64,000 nucleotides of DNA from Neptunicoccus cionae (GCF_002860325.1 NZ_PKOJ01000004.1:1-64000); one strand, 5' to 3'. Counted from the first letter of the stretch, positions 9,492-19,553 are shown. Notes: a model not told the origin generated them from the letters alone. Made by a program: numbers and translations.

Positions 9492-9507
9492 ATCACGAAG
9501 ACGTGAT
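9492..9507. promoter_or_regulatory. Inverted repeat upstream of giant RTX gene
   Basis: ATCACG (9492-9497) and CGTGAT (9502-9507) form a perfect 6-bp inverted repeat with a 4-bp spacer, 73-88 bp upstream of the RTX start. The size and position fit a dimeric regulator site for this gene. The regulator is unknown, and a chance palindrome cannot be excluded. Confidence 0.35.
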
Positions 9508-9579
9508 CCTTGGGCGCACTCTCGCGCCGGCACAATTTTGCGTTAATCGGATTTCGTCAGTGTTTTGATGGAGCTGATT

Positions 9580-12500
9580 ATGAACAAGCCCAATACCCCT
9601 GATGGATTTGAATTTTCAACGAAAATCGCCCCCGCAATAGAATTGCCAGAGATATCCCTGAAGGGGTTTGATGCCGGAGTCGGGGTAGACGACGCATCGG
9701 AATCGGCTGGTCTCCTGTCCGCACTGGCACGTAGTTTGAAAGACGTGGCTCATTCGGCTGATCTGTCTTCTGACACTTTGGCGGGTGCACTTTCAGAAGC
9801 GCTCGGGCTTGCCGGTTTTGCCGACGTACAGGTCCGGGAAAACACCTTGGAGGATTCCTTCACACTGGATCTGCTGCAGCCGGACGAGGCCGGAACATTT
9901 CAGTCTGTCCTGACTGTAACAGCCTATTCCTCCGGCTTCAGTTTGTCCGCTGGAGGGAACAGTTACAATTTTGACAGTTCGGGCGCGTTGGTTTCTTTGC
10001 AACCGGCGACAGGATCGCACAGTTCGGGCTGGCCTGCAGCTGGCGGCGCGAGCGCAGGGGCCGCACCACCTGCAGCCGGAGGCACCGTATCGCAGGCGCA
10101 GCTTGTGATGCTTGCAGAAGGTATTGAAGGCGCGCTGAGCGACCTCCATCAGAAGATTGTTGAAAGTGTTCTGGCCGAAGCGCTGCCGCTGATTGGTACG
10201 GGGCTCGCGCTCGCTGCCGAAGCAGAAGAGGTCGCCCTGACTGCAACAGCTGCATTGGGTGACGTTCTTTCAGAGGCTCTGAGCAGCATTGCGGATGTTG
10301 CTTCCCGTACTCAGGCAGAGGTGGAAGCCACTTTGGAAGCGGCATTGGCTGCAGCCGGTTTTGGCGGGAATTCCGTTGTTGTCTCTGTCGGGACAAGTGG
10401 CGTGCGTATTGCTTTGGAAACGCAAAAGATCGGCAGCTACTTGCAGGACCTTGCAAGTGATCTGGGGATGGCAGGGCTTGGGGCGACCGGCGGTGGCACA
10501 TCAACGATTGGCACCACATTTGATTTCGACCTTGGGTTCGGTATCAGGAGCGGTGATTTCCTGATGGATGTTTCCGCCGGTGAGGATGTGTCGGTCGGCT
10601 TCACAGTGGATGATGTGGATTTTGACACGACGTTCGAGATTTCGGGGCAGGAGTTTGATCCGCTGGATGCCGGAACCGAATTCTCGGGGACATTTTCCGT
10701 AGATGTGCAGGGGACCGGAGGGCGGCTGTCCTCTTCTCAGGTGGCCAGCGCGACGATGGATGCCAGGCTGAATGGTACTGCACGTCTGAATGTGGAACTC
10801 GATGCGCAGATTGCCGGAGATATGGTTCCTTCGATCGGAACGACCCTGTCCACGGAATGGGATTTCACCGGAGCCAGAGTTGACGTGAGCGATGATAACG
10901 CCAGTTTCGGTGACAGGCCGGATGTGGCGTTCGAGACCGTGAAGATGGACCTTGGCAGGTTCATGGAAGATTTCATCGGCCCGCTGGTCGAGAAGGTTGA
11001 TGCGCTGGTGGAGCCGATCAGGCCTTTGCTGAACGTGCTGGATGCCTCAATCCGCCTGTTGGAAGTCTTGCCCGGAATTGGCGGATTGATGGACAGAAAC
11101 GATGACGGTCGGGTGACACTGATCGACATTATCGAAATTGCCTTCCCAAGAGTAGATACAACCGCTTTTCGCACCTTGGTTGATATTGCGAGTGACGTTG
11201 CCGACTGGGCGGCGTTTCTGGACAGCACCGGCTTTGCAGAAGGGGATCTGATCCTTGGGGATATTGAAATCGGGGCTGCGGACATCCGTCTGCCAGATTT
11301 CGATTTTGCTTCCGCCCTTGCCAAGGCCGGAGGACTGGCCGATGACATCGCTGATGTGATCGATGACCTTTCCGGTGCCGGTTGGGATACACGGGATTCA
11401 GGCAGCGGTTTTACCGGGGCGGAAATCCTCGATGAGATGGTGAACGGTGGAATCTTTGGCCTGCCAATCCTTACAGACCCCGATCAGTGGATAAATTTAC
11501 TATTGGGTAATCCGGCGGAACTGGTGGAGGTCGATCTGCCGGAACTGGTTATCGGACAGGACAAATCCGTTAATCTGTTCAAGTTCCCTGTGTTCCCCCT
11601 TGTGTTCGTCAATATCACCGGATTTGCAAAGGCTGTTATCAATCTTGATTTCGGTTTTGATACCCGTGGTCTTCTTGACGAAGAATTGCAAGCAATCGAC
11701 GGGTTTTACATTGTCGATGATCCGGACAGCGCCGAAATTGTATTGGAGTCCGGTGTGGGAGTTGAGGTGGAACTTAACGCCTTTGTCGCCTCGATCTCCG
11801 GTGGTGGCGATGTGGCAGGCACCATCAACCTTGATCTGAACGATGATTTGGGCGCAACGGCAGGCAAGCTCTATCACGACGAATTCATAGCAGCGCTGGA
11901 AAGCAACCCGTTTTCCATTTTCGACGCCTCCGGCTCGATCACTGCCGGTTTCACTGCTGTTGTCGATTCCCTCTTTGGCGAACTGTGGCGCTGGAGCAGC
12001 CCGAGGCTGACCATCGGTAACTTCGGCTTCGAGGGTGTCGGCGGCGGACACAACATCGCCTCCAAGTCCGGCAATACGTTGACCTTGCATATCGGTGATT
12101 TGTCGATGCTGCGCAGTCTGTCCGCCGGAATATCGGACGAGGAGGATCTGGTAACAATCGGGGCCTCGCCGAGTGAAGGAAAGATCACTGTAACGCTGAA
12201 TGATGGATACACCGAAGAATTCAATAATATTACCAAGGTCGTGGGGGACGGGGGTAAGAAGGAGGACAGCCTCTATCTGGTCGAGGAAATGGCCATCAGC
12301 GCCGATTTTTCCGGTGGCGCGGGCGATGACATCCTGAGCGGTGCCGCCTTGGGCGACACGCTTGAAGGTAACGCTGGCAATGACATGCTGTGGGGGAATG
12401 GTGGCGATGACACCCTTCTTGGCCTGCTTGGCAACGATGTGATGATCGGTGGCGCTGGCGCGGATATCATCGACGGGGGGGACGGAGATGACCGTATCAG

Positions 12501-15471
12501 CTATTACAACAGTCTTGAAGCTGTAGACATTGATCTGGACCGCACGGTGCAAGCCGGCGGTGATGCGGAAGGTGACGCACTGACCTCTATCGAGTTTGTG
12601 GAAGGTACGCTCTACGACGACGTTATTAAAGGATCGCAGGGGACCGGTAGCATCTACGGGCTTGGCGGGAATGACACAATAGAGGGTGGTTCCCATACGC
12701 AGGGGCTTTTCGGAAATGCAGGAGATGACTTGCTTGAAAGTGCCAACTCCGGCGACACGATGTCAGGCGGCGAAGGAGATGACGTTTACATCGTGCGCGC
12801 CGACAACATCCGTTTGAACGAAGACGAACTGGATGAAATCAACGATGTGTCGGACAGCGGTTACGATTGGGTTAAAGGCCACGTGTCGATCGATCTGCGC
12901 GGCATGGACAATCACATTGAACGGATCAGTCTGTTTGGTACGGCAGAGGATGCCTTTGGCAATGATATTGATAACCTCATCACCGGCACGGGCGGTGGTA
13001 ACGGGCTTTATGGACAGGCTGGAAATGACAAATTGCTGGGCCTTGGCGGAGAGGATGTAATCTACGGGCACAGCGGAAAAGACAAAATGTTTGGCGGCTT
13101 TGGAGACGACGAACTGCGCGGTGGCAGTGAAGCGGACAAGATTTTCGGCGGCTTCGGAATGGATACGATCTATGGCGGTGCGGACGCAGACAAGTTGCGC
13201 GGCGGCAAGGAAGCTGATTTCTACAAGGTGGACTCCCTTGATGAGGTGCGCGAACGCAAAGGTGGCGGGGCGGATTATGTCTGGGCGGATGACGATCACA
13301 CCCTGTTGAAAGGCCAGCACGTAGAAGTGCTGTCGGCCTATTATTGGAACCCCGGAATTTTGTTGGCGATCACAGCCTCTGTTCTGAGTGGCAACTATGA
13401 AGCGGTTCGCGTGGCTGCCGGAACGATTGGCACGCTGGCAAGTAATCCGGAGGTTAACCTCACCGGCAACAACAAATCCCAGATACTGATCGCTGAAATG
13501 TCCGACCCCGATGTTTCTTATGTAAACACCTTGGAAGGTATGGCCGGTGCGGACGTTATTCTGGGCGATGGCATTGCGGATTTCGCGGCCTATACCCAAT
13601 CGGATGCGGCTGTGACGATAGATTTGTCGGTGAGCAAGCAAACGGGCGGTCATGCAAAGAAGGATATTCTGCTGGGTATCCGCCATGTTGTCGGGTCCGA
13701 ACACGACGATACCATTTCGGGTGAAAGCATACTGGCCGGAGCGGATGTCGAATATTCAAACACGCTGAAAGGGCTCGGGGGGGATGACCTGCTGGACGGG
13801 TTCGGCGGTGACGATGTTCTGTTCGGTGGTGATGGTAAGGATACGCTCTTCGGGGGCGTAGGCAACGATACGTTGAATGGCGGTGCGGGCAATGACACAT
13901 TGGACGGCGGGGCAAATGACGACCGGTACATCGTCACGCTTGGCGATGAGATCATTGACAGCGGAGGCACGGATACTGTTATCGCGACAGAAGATTTCTA
14001 CCTTGCTGCCGGTTTGGAGATCGAGGTTCTGGAAGCCTTCGCCGTTGGAGCCGAGGATATTATTCTATTCGGAAATACCTTCGATCAGACGATTACAGGC
14101 AATGCGGGGAACAATGTAATCCACGGCGGTGCAGGCGCAGACGTGATTGACGGCGCAGAGGGCGACGATTTCGCAATCTATACCCTGTCAGGCGCGGGTG
14201 TGGATGTTGACCTTAACCGTCAGTTGCAAAGTGGCGGCCATGCAGAACTGGACTTCCTTGAAAACGTCGAAAATCTGCGGGGTTCGGTTTTCGATGACAT
14301 TCTGGTGGGGCAGAACTTTGCGAAAGTCACCGGCTCTCCGGACAATACCCATTACGGAGAGGCGGGCGACGATATAATCTCGGACTCTTACGGCAATAAT
14401 ACGCTCTACGGCGGTAAAGGTGCCGACACTCTCACCGGAAGCGGCAAGTTCTCCTCACTAGGAAGCGCTGGCAGTCTGCTATTCGGCGGGCTGGGGGCGG
14501 ATACGCTGGAAGGCGGTGCAAGTACCACAATTGGCGGCGACACGCTTGCAGGGGGTAAGGGTGACGATACCTATCGTGTCACAAGTGTTGGCGACATTGT
14601 TGATGAAAACTTTGCAGGTGATATTCCGGACGGTGTTGATGGGGGACATGACCTGATTATCGTGGACGTGGATGTCTGGGATATGGACACACCGGGGCAA
14701 GCGGACATCGAAGATGCAGAGCTTGGGACCGGGCACACCGTCCTTGCCAATGATCTGGATAATACACTGACAGGAAACGCGCTTGATAACGAGATTTCGG
14801 GTCGCGGCGGGGATGACACCATTATAGGCAATGCTGGCAACGATATATTGCGCGGCGGGGACGGGGACGATCTTATCAAAGGGGGCACCGGCGACGACGA
14901 GATGTACGGCTGGTCCGGCGATGATGTATTTCTGGTCAACTCCGCGTTGGACACGGTTATCGAACTGGAAGGCAATGGTGTTGATCTGATCAAGTCCAGT
15001 GTCACTTATACACTTTCTGAGAACGTCGAAAATCTGCGACTGATTAACAGCGCGGATGTAAACGGGATCGGCAATGCTCTTGATAATGAGATCGTCGGGA
15101 ATGACGGAGATAATGATCTGAACGGCCGTCTCGGAGCGGACACGCTGACAGGCGGGGACGGTGAAGACAGGTTCATTTTCCGCGTGTCTTTGGAGGACTT
15201 CGATACGATCACCGACTTTGAAACGGGCGTGGATGAAATACGCCTCGATGATGCAATTTTCACAACGCTGTCGACCGGATCACTGGCGGTGACGGCATTT
15301 GGGTCCAACCTGTCCGGCTCTGCTTTTACAGCGGCACAGCGCATCATCTACAGTGAGTCAACGGGTAAGCTCTATTACGACGAGGATGGTAGCGGCGGTG
15401 CGGACAGAGTGCATTTTGCGACGCTGGATGCCGAGCTCGACCTTGGTGCGTCCGACTTCTCCATTTTTTAA
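9580..15471 (+). CDS. Giant RTX calcium-binding secreted protein
   Basis: A 1963-residue acidic protein, almost certainly a type I secretion substrate: there is no N-terminal signal, there are many glycine-rich nonapeptide repeats, and the hydrophobic C-terminus ends DFSIF. Residues 1-900 match no family I recognise. They include amphipathic helices near 20-90, an Ala-rich helical stretch near 170-270, and beta-rich segments. An EF-hand/dockerin-like loop DRNDDGRVTLID lies at about 505-516. RTX blocks (GGxGxDxL) begin near 912 and recur at about 1014-1070, 1129-1212, 1396-1452, 1503-1534, 1606-1667, 1731-1786 and 1831-1867, separated by beta segments such as AVDIDLDRTVQAGG. The start at 9580 has GGAG six bases upstream; TTG 9565 and ATG 9568 are also in frame. 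No HlyB/HlyD pair lies in the window, so export depends on genes elsewhere. Confidence 0.88.
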   Translation: MNKPNTPDGFEFSTKIAPAIELPEISLKGFDAGVGVDDASESAGLLSALARSLKDVAHSADLSSDTLAGALSEALGLAGFADVQVRENTLEDSFTLDLLQPDEAGTFQSVLTVTAYSSGFSLSAGGNSYNFDSSGALVSLQPATGSHSSGWPAAGGASAGAAPPAAGGTVSQAQLVMLAEGIEGALSDLHQKIVESVLAEALPLIGTGLALAAEAEEVALTATAALGDVLSEALSSIADVASRTQAEVEATLEAALAAAGFGGNSVVVSVGTSGVRIALETQKIGSYLQDLASDLGMAGLGATGGGTSTIGTTFDFDLGFGIRSGDFLMDVSAGEDVSVGFTVDDVDFDTTFEISGQEFDPLDAGTEFSGTFSVDVQGTGGRLSSSQVASATMDARLNGTARLNVELDAQIAGDMVPSIGTTLSTEWDFTGARVDVSDDNASFGDRPDVAFETVKMDLGRFMEDFIGPLVEKVDALVEPIRPLLNVLDASIRLLEVLPGIGGLMDRNDDGRVTLIDIIEIAFPRVDTTAFRTLVDIASDVADWAAFLDSTGFAEGDLILGDIEIGAADIRLPDFDFASALAKAGGLADDIADVIDDLSGAGWDTRDSGSGFTGAEILDEMVNGGIFGLPILTDPDQWINLLLGNPAELVEVDLPELVIGQDKSVNLFKFPVFPLVFVNITGFAKAVINLDFGFDTRGLLDEELQAIDGFYIVDDPDSAEIVLESGVGVEVELNAFVASISGGGDVAGTINLDLNDDLGATAGKLYHDEFIAALESNPFSIFDASGSITAGFTAVVDSLFGELWRWSSPRLTIGNFGFEGVGGGHNIASKSGNTLTLHIGDLSMLRSLSAGISDEEDLVTIGASPSEGKITVTLNDGYTEEFNNITKVVGDGGKKEDSLYLVEEMAISADFSGGAGDDILSGAALGDTLEGNAGNDMLWGNGGDDTLLGLLGNDVMIGGAGADIIDGGDGDDRISYYNSLEAVDIDLDRTVQAGGDAEGDALTSIEFVEGTLYDDVIKGSQGTGSIYGLGGNDTIEGGSHTQGLFGNAGDDLLESANSGDTMSGGEGDDVYIVRADNIRLNEDELDEINDVSDSGYDWVKGHVSIDLRGMDNHIERISLFGTAEDAFGNDIDNLITGTGGGNGLYGQAGNDKLLGLGGEDVIYGHSGKDKMFGGFGDDELRGGSEADKIFGGFGMDTIYGGADADKLRGGKEADFYKVDSLDEVRERKGGGADYVWADDDHTLLKGQHVEVLSAYYWNPGILLAITASVLSGNYEAVRVAAGTIGTLASNPEVNLTGNNKSQILIAEMSDPDVSYVNTLEGMAGADVILGDGIADFAAYTQSDAAVTIDLSVSKQTGGHAKKDILLGIRHVVGSEHDDTISGESILAGADVEYSNTLKGLGGDDLLDGFGGDDVLFGGDGKDTLFGGVGNDTLNGGAGNDTLDGGANDDRYIVTLGDEIIDSGGTDTVIATEDFYLAAGLEIEVLEAFAVGAEDIILFGNTFDQTITGNAGNNVIHGGAGADVIDGAEGDDFAIYTLSGAGVDVDLNRQLQSGGHAELDFLENVENLRGSVFDDILVGQNFAKVTGSPDNTHYGEAGDDIISDSYGNNTLYGGKGADTLTGSGKFSSLGSAGSLLFGGLGADTLEGGASTTIGGDTLAGGKGDDTYRVTSVGDIVDENFAGDIPDGVDGGHDLIIVDVDVWDMDTPGQADIEDAELGTGHTVLANDLDNTLTGNALDNEISGRGGDDTIIGNAGNDILRGGDGDDLIKGGTGDDEMYGWSGDDVFLVNSALDTVIELEGNGVDLIKSSVTYTLSENVENLRLINSADVNGIGNALDNEIVGNDGDNDLNGRLGADTLTGGDGEDRFIFRVSLEDFDTITDFETGVDEIRLDDAIFTTLSTGSLAVTAFGSNLSGSAFTAAQRIIYSESTGKLYYDEDGSGGADRVHFATLDAELDLGASDFSIF

Positions 15472-15506
15472 TCTGATCAAAAATGCGTCGTTCTGGATAG
15501 TTTCTG

Positions 15507-15530
15507 AGCCTTTTTTAGATCGGAAAGGCT
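15507..15530 (+). terminator. Possible terminator hairpin after RTX gene
   Basis: AGCCTTT (15507-15513) and AAAGGCT (15524-15530) form a 7-bp stem 36 nt after the RTX stop. There is no immediate T run, but a T-rich stretch follows from about 15544. It is weak evidence for termination before the ABC operon. Confidence 0.3.
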
Positions 15531-15713
15531 GTCAGATCGTGTGGTTATTTGTGTGTTTGAGTTTTTGTTTAGTAAATCCACAAAAACGCACTAATACATA
15601 ATTATACTCAAATCAGCTTTTGATTCGGGTCGAAAGAAAGGCAGTAATTCCGAGGTTTCAGAGAGAGGATTCCGGTGGAACGGCTGTTAAACTTGGAACA
15701 GGGATTTATAAAA

Positions 15714-16721
15714 ATGTACAAAAATGCGATTAAATTCTCCGCTTCTGCTCTGGCGCTGTGTGCAGCGTCTTCCGCTTTTGCAGAGTCGCTGACCGTCTAT
15801 ACAGCACTGGAAGAAGAAGAGGTTGCGATCTATTTGGATGCGGCCAAAGCGGCGATGCCAGACCTTGAAATCGACGTGTTGCGCCTGTCGACAGGCAAGC
15901 TGGGCGCGCGGTTGCTGGCCGAGGCGGGCAATCCGCAGGCAGATGTGATCTGGGGCTGGGCTGTGACCGCGATGATGGATCCGCAGGTTCTGGAACTGAT
16001 GGCACCGGTAAAAATCGCTGGAACCGAGGCACTGGCCCCGCAATTCCGTGATGCGGAAGACCGCTGGTTCGCGCAAATCGGTTATATGGGGGCCTTCTGT
16101 GTGAATACGGCGCGGCTGGAAGACAAGGGTCTGACCATGCCCACAAGCTGGGCCGATCTGGCAGCGCCTGAATTCAAGGGTGAAATCCTGATGCCTGATC
16201 CCAATGAATCCGGCACTGGTTATTTGCATGTGAACGCGGTTCTTCAGGGCATGGGGCTGGAAAAGGGTTGGGCGCAGCTTGAAGCGGTCGATCCGAACAT
16301 GGCGCAATACACGTCTTCGGGATCAAAACCTTGTAAGTCGGCGCGCACAGGGGAATATACGGTGGGTATTTCGCTGGCCTTTACCGCGATGCAGTCGATT
16401 GAGGAAGGCTATCCGTTGGCCATGGTGTTCCCGTCCGAGGGCGTTGGCTACGAGCTGGAAGCATCCGGTATTCTGGCCAGCAGTGACCAGCAGGAAGAGG
16501 CTAAAAAATTCCTCGACTGGACCATGTCCGCCGAAGCAATCGAACTGTTCGGCCAGTATAAGGCGCTGGTGACTGTTGCAGGGGCCAAACCGTCCGACAC
16601 AGCCGTGAAAGCGGGATTGCCAAGCGATATTTCGACCGTTCTTGCCCCTGTGGATTTTGTTGAATCTGCTGGCCGCCAGAATGAGATCAAAGCCGAGTGG
16701 CGCGAAAAATTCGGCCGTTAA
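15714..16721 (+). CDS. ABC substrate-binding protein, phosphonate/sugar-phosphate-like
   Basis: A 335-residue periplasmic binding protein of the Fe3+/AfuA-FbpA fold group. It most resembles the subfamily annotated as putative 2-aminoethylphosphonate receptors. A signal peptide ends SAFA before ESLTVYTALEEEE. Diagnostic stretches are DVIWGWAVTAMM, MPDPNESGTGYLHVNAVLQ and YTSSGSKPCKSA, the last two being the Ser/Thr-rich region that contacts an anionic head group in this family. The ATG at 15714 is chosen because it puts the basic residues just before the hydrophobic core; the ORF is open 39 bp further upstream. It is the first gene of an importer operon. The substrate could be 2-aminoethylphosphonate or a phosphorylated sugar or polyol. 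Confidence 0.85.
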   Translation: MYKNAIKFSASALALCAASSAFAESLTVYTALEEEEVAIYLDAAKAAMPDLEIDVLRLSTGKLGARLLAEAGNPQADVIWGWAVTAMMDPQVLELMAPVKIAGTEALAPQFRDAEDRWFAQIGYMGAFCVNTARLEDKGLTMPTSWADLAAPEFKGEILMPDPNESGTGYLHVNAVLQGMGLEKGWAQLEAVDPNMAQYTSSGSKPCKSARTGEYTVGISLAFTAMQSIEEGYPLAMVFPSEGVGYELEASGILASSDQQEEAKKFLDWTMSAEAIELFGQYKALVTVAGAKPSDTAVKAGLPSDISTVLAPVDFVESAGRQNEIKAEWREKFGR

Positions 16722-16730
16722 TCAAGCCTT

Positions 16731-16763
16731 CGGGCTGTGGGGGCGCAATGTCCCCGCGGCCCG
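16731..16763 (+). other. Intercistronic stem-loop after binding-protein gene
   Basis: CGGGCTGTGGGG (16731-16742) pairs with CCCCGCGGCCCG (16752-16763) as a 12-bp stem with two G-T wobbles and a 9-nt loop. It begins 10 nt after the stop of the binding-protein gene. No T tract follows. It probably shields the upstream message or attenuates transcription into the ATPase and permease genes. Confidence 0.7.
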
Positions 16764-16835
16764 TCTGCGTGATTTTCCCCTTCATTTAATACCCGTTCGG
16801 CCCCGCGCCGAACCCCCTATTCAAGGCATGCGGTC

Positions 16836-17864
16836 ATGTATCTTACCGTCAGCAATGTAACCAAGCGGTTTGGCACTTTCACCGCACTGGACAACGTTTC
16901 TATTGAAATCGAACAAGGCGAATTTGTTTGTCTGCTCGGCCCGAGCGGCTGTGGTAAAACCACCTTGTTACGGCTGATTGCAGGTTTGACCGATGTAGAT
17001 TCCGGAACAGTGTCGCTTCAAGACGAGGTGCTGAGCAATTTGCCTGCACGCGAACGCGGCTTCGGGATTGTGTTTCAATCCTATTCTCTGTTTCCCAGCA
17101 TGACGGTGGCTGAAAACATTGGGTATGGCCTGAAAATCCGTAACGTCCCGATGGCCCGTATCAATGCGCGAGTGTCGGAGTTGCTGGAAATCGTCAAACT
17201 GCCCCATCTGGCAGACAAGTTTCCGGGGCAGTTGTCTGGCGGTCAGCAGCAACGCATTGCGCTGGCCCGTGCGATTGCGGTTGATCCCCGTGTGTTGTTG
17301 CTGGATGAGCCCCTGTCCGCGCTGGATGCCAAGGTGCGCGGCAGTCTGCGGGACGAAATCAAACATTTGCAAAGAACGCTGAAAATTCCGACCCTGATGG
17401 TGACCCATGATCAGGAAGAGGCGCTGGCGCTGGCGGATAAAATCATCTGTATGAACCACGGTGTTGTGGTGCAGGCTGGCACGCCCGAAGACCTGTATCA
17501 CCGCCCCGCCACGCGGTTTGTGGCGGATTTTATGGGGGTCAGCAATCTGGTTTCCACCGAAGTGATCCGCCGCGAGATGCCAGCGCTTCTGACAGCGCGT
17601 CCCGATGCGCCTGACGATCAGTTCGACGCCTGCATCCGCCCCGAAAAAATCGGGCTAGTTGCCGATGCTGACGGGGCGGCGACGGTGCGTTCGGTCGGGT
17701 TTCTGGGCAATCTGACCCGCTATAAACTGGATAGTGCTTTGGGCGATCTGGTGGTGGAATCCCACGGCTCCCTTGGTCTGACAGAGGGGCAGAAGGTTGC
17801 GGTGCAAATTGTGCCGTCTGATTGCATCTGGGTCGCCAATGACGGCACTGAGGTGTCTGAATGA
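16836..17864 (+). CDS. ABC transporter ATP-binding protein (phosphonate/Fe3+-like)
   Basis: A 342-residue cytoplasmic ATPase that drives the importer. Walker A is GPSGCGKTTLLRL (about residues 35-47), the Q-loop region is FGIVFQSYSLFPSM, the signature is LSGGQQQRIALARA, and Walker B is VLLLDEPLSALDAK. The switch His is in MVTHDQEEALALAD. A C-terminal regulatory domain follows (about 235-342). The length matches the family. It begins 114 bp after the binding-protein gene, and its stop overlaps the permease start (ATGA). Its downstream partners indicate import of an organophosphorus compound rather than iron. Confidence 0.92.
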   Translation: MYLTVSNVTKRFGTFTALDNVSIEIEQGEFVCLLGPSGCGKTTLLRLIAGLTDVDSGTVSLQDEVLSNLPARERGFGIVFQSYSLFPSMTVAENIGYGLKIRNVPMARINARVSELLEIVKLPHLADKFPGQLSGGQQQRIALARAIAVDPRVLLLDEPLSALDAKVRGSLRDEIKHLQRTLKIPTLMVTHDQEEALALADKIICMNHGVVVQAGTPEDLYHRPATRFVADFMGVSNLVSTEVIRREMPALLTARPDAPDDQFDACIRPEKIGLVADADGAATVRSVGFLGNLTRYKLDSALGDLVVESHGSLGLTEGQKVAVQIVPSDCIWVANDGTEVSE

Positions 17865-19552
17865 GCGTCTCGGCTGCCAAAGAGTACGCGCCAAAACAGC
17901 GCTTGCGGATGGACAGTGACAAGCTGCTTGCGGCGGCTTGTATCCTGATCCCGCTGATCGGCCTGACGCTGTTCTTCCTCTATCCGATGGTTATCGTGTT
18001 TCTGCGCTCCCTTACTACGCCCGACGGGACTTACGGGCTGGGGAATTATGCTGAGGTTTTGTCATCCAAAGGGTTCTGGCGTGCAACGCAGCATTCCATG
18101 ACCATGGGCGTGGCCACCACTGTGGTCAGCGTTTTTCTGGGCTTTATCATCGCCCATGGTCTGCACCGCTGCGCCTTTCGTGGGAAATGGCTGATCCGTG
18201 GCGTGATCGTCTTGCCGCTGCTGGCACCGTCCCTGGTGCAGGCGCTGGGGTTGATTTTTCTGTTGGGGCGCAACGGGTTGATTTCCCGTGCCATCGGGAC
18301 GGAGCTGGATATTTACGGCTTTTGGGGATTGTTGATTGCCAACACGCTGTATGCGCTCCCCCAAGCGGTGATGATTATCGGCGCGTCGCTGGTTCTGCTG
18401 GATGCCCGCACCTATGAAGCGGCAGAGGTGATGGGCGCAAAGCCGATGCGCCAGTTCCGCGATCTGACCCTGCCTGCGATCTTTTTCGCCCTGCTGAACA
18501 GTGCTTTTGTTGTGTTCATCATCACCATCACCGATTTTGGCAATGCGGCGGTGATCGGCGGGGATTACTCGGTGCTGGCCACGGAAATCTACACCCAGGT
18601 GATTGGTTTGCGGAACTTTAACATGGGGGCGGTTGTGGGCATTATGCTGCTGCTGCCAACCGTGGTGTCCTATTATATCGAACGTCAGTCGATGAAGCGG
18701 CAACAGGGGTGGCACGCGACCAATGTGCAAAAGTTTGTGCCGCGCTTTTATCCCAACCGCGATATCCCGATGGCGGCGGCCTGTTTCGCGGTGGTGGCGA
18801 TGATCCTGTCGGTGATCGGCGTGGTGATCTATGCCAGTTTCGTCAAATTATGGCCCTACAACCACGATCTGACTTTCAAACATTTCGATATTACTCTGGC
18901 GGGGGGCTATGCCTCGCTTTGGATTACTATCGCGATCTCGTTGGGGGCGGCGGCTGGCGGGACGGTGCTGATTTTCATCATGGCTTTGGGGCTGCGCAAG
19001 CTTTCGGGCGGAATTGCACAGGCCGTTCAGGTTCTGGCGGCGATGCCTGCGGCGGTGCCGGGCATTGTGCTGGGGCTGGCCTATATCCTGACGTTCAATT
19101 CAACCGCGACGCCTTTGTATCTGCTTTACGGCACGGCGACTTTGATTGCGGTGATCAATTTCTATCACTATCACACACAGGCGTTTTTGACGGTAATGAC
19201 AGGGTTTCGCCAGTTTCCCACCGCACTGGAGGAAGCCGCGAGCACCCTTGGCGCGGGGTATGGCCGCACGGCGGTCACGGTAGTTGCCCCATTTGTGGCA
19301 CCGATGCTGATTGCGGTGTTCTTCTTTCTATTCATGCGCTCCATGGTGACGCTTTCGGCGGTTGTTTTCCTGACCACAGCCAAGCTGGATGTGGCGGCTG
19401 TAACGATCATGCGGCTGGATGATGCGGGGCTGACATCACAGGCTGCGGCGTTCTCCACTTGTGTTATGGCTGTGGTGTGTCTGGCTTTGGGCATGATGAA
19501 ACTGGGGCTTCGGCTGATGTCTCGGTCCCCCAAAGTGATAAAAGGGGGTTAG
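17861..19552 (+). CDS. ABC transporter permease, two fused membrane domains
   Basis: A 563-residue inner-membrane protein with two tandem BPD_transp_1 domains, as in FbpB/AfuB-type and putative aminoethylphosphonate permeases. EAA loops that dock the ATPase appear twice: EAAEVMGAKPMRQFRDLTLP in the first half and EEAASTLGAGYGRTAVTVVAP in the second. About 12 membrane segments are expected. The start overlaps the ATPase stop by 4 bp, and the DeoR gene starts 1 bp after its stop, so the whole set is one transcript. Confidence 0.92.
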   Translation: MSVSAAKEYAPKQRLRMDSDKLLAAACILIPLIGLTLFFLYPMVIVFLRSLTTPDGTYGLGNYAEVLSSKGFWRATQHSMTMGVATTVVSVFLGFIIAHGLHRCAFRGKWLIRGVIVLPLLAPSLVQALGLIFLLGRNGLISRAIGTELDIYGFWGLLIANTLYALPQAVMIIGASLVLLDARTYEAAEVMGAKPMRQFRDLTLPAIFFALLNSAFVVFIITITDFGNAAVIGGDYSVLATEIYTQVIGLRNFNMGAVVGIMLLLPTVVSYYIERQSMKRQQGWHATNVQKFVPRFYPNRDIPMAAACFAVVAMILSVIGVVIYASFVKLWPYNHDLTFKHFDITLAGGYASLWITIAISLGAAAGGTVLIFIMALGLRKLSGGIAQAVQVLAAMPAAVPGIVLGLAYILTFNSTATPLYLLYGTATLIAVINFYHYHTQAFLTVMTGFRQFPTALEEAASTLGAGYGRTAVTVVAPFVAPMLIAVFFFLFMRSMVTLSAVVFLTTAKLDVAAVTIMRLDDAGLTSQAAAFSTCVMAVVCLALGMMKLGLRLMSRSPKVIKGG

Positions 19553-19553
19553 C

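Noticed and set aside
9512-9528. GGCGC/GCGCC hairpin after the amidohydrolase as a terminator
   Set aside because: The stem is only 5 bp and no T tract follows.
11500-12696. Long minus-strand open frames inside the giant RTX gene (also 12763-13704)
   Set aside because: They mirror the codon bias of the plus-strand gene and yield no recognisable protein.
18709-19422. 237-codon plus-strand frame within the ABC permease gene
   Set aside because: The overlapping permease frame has clear EAA loops and membrane helices, while this frame is Gly/Asp-rich without a family.
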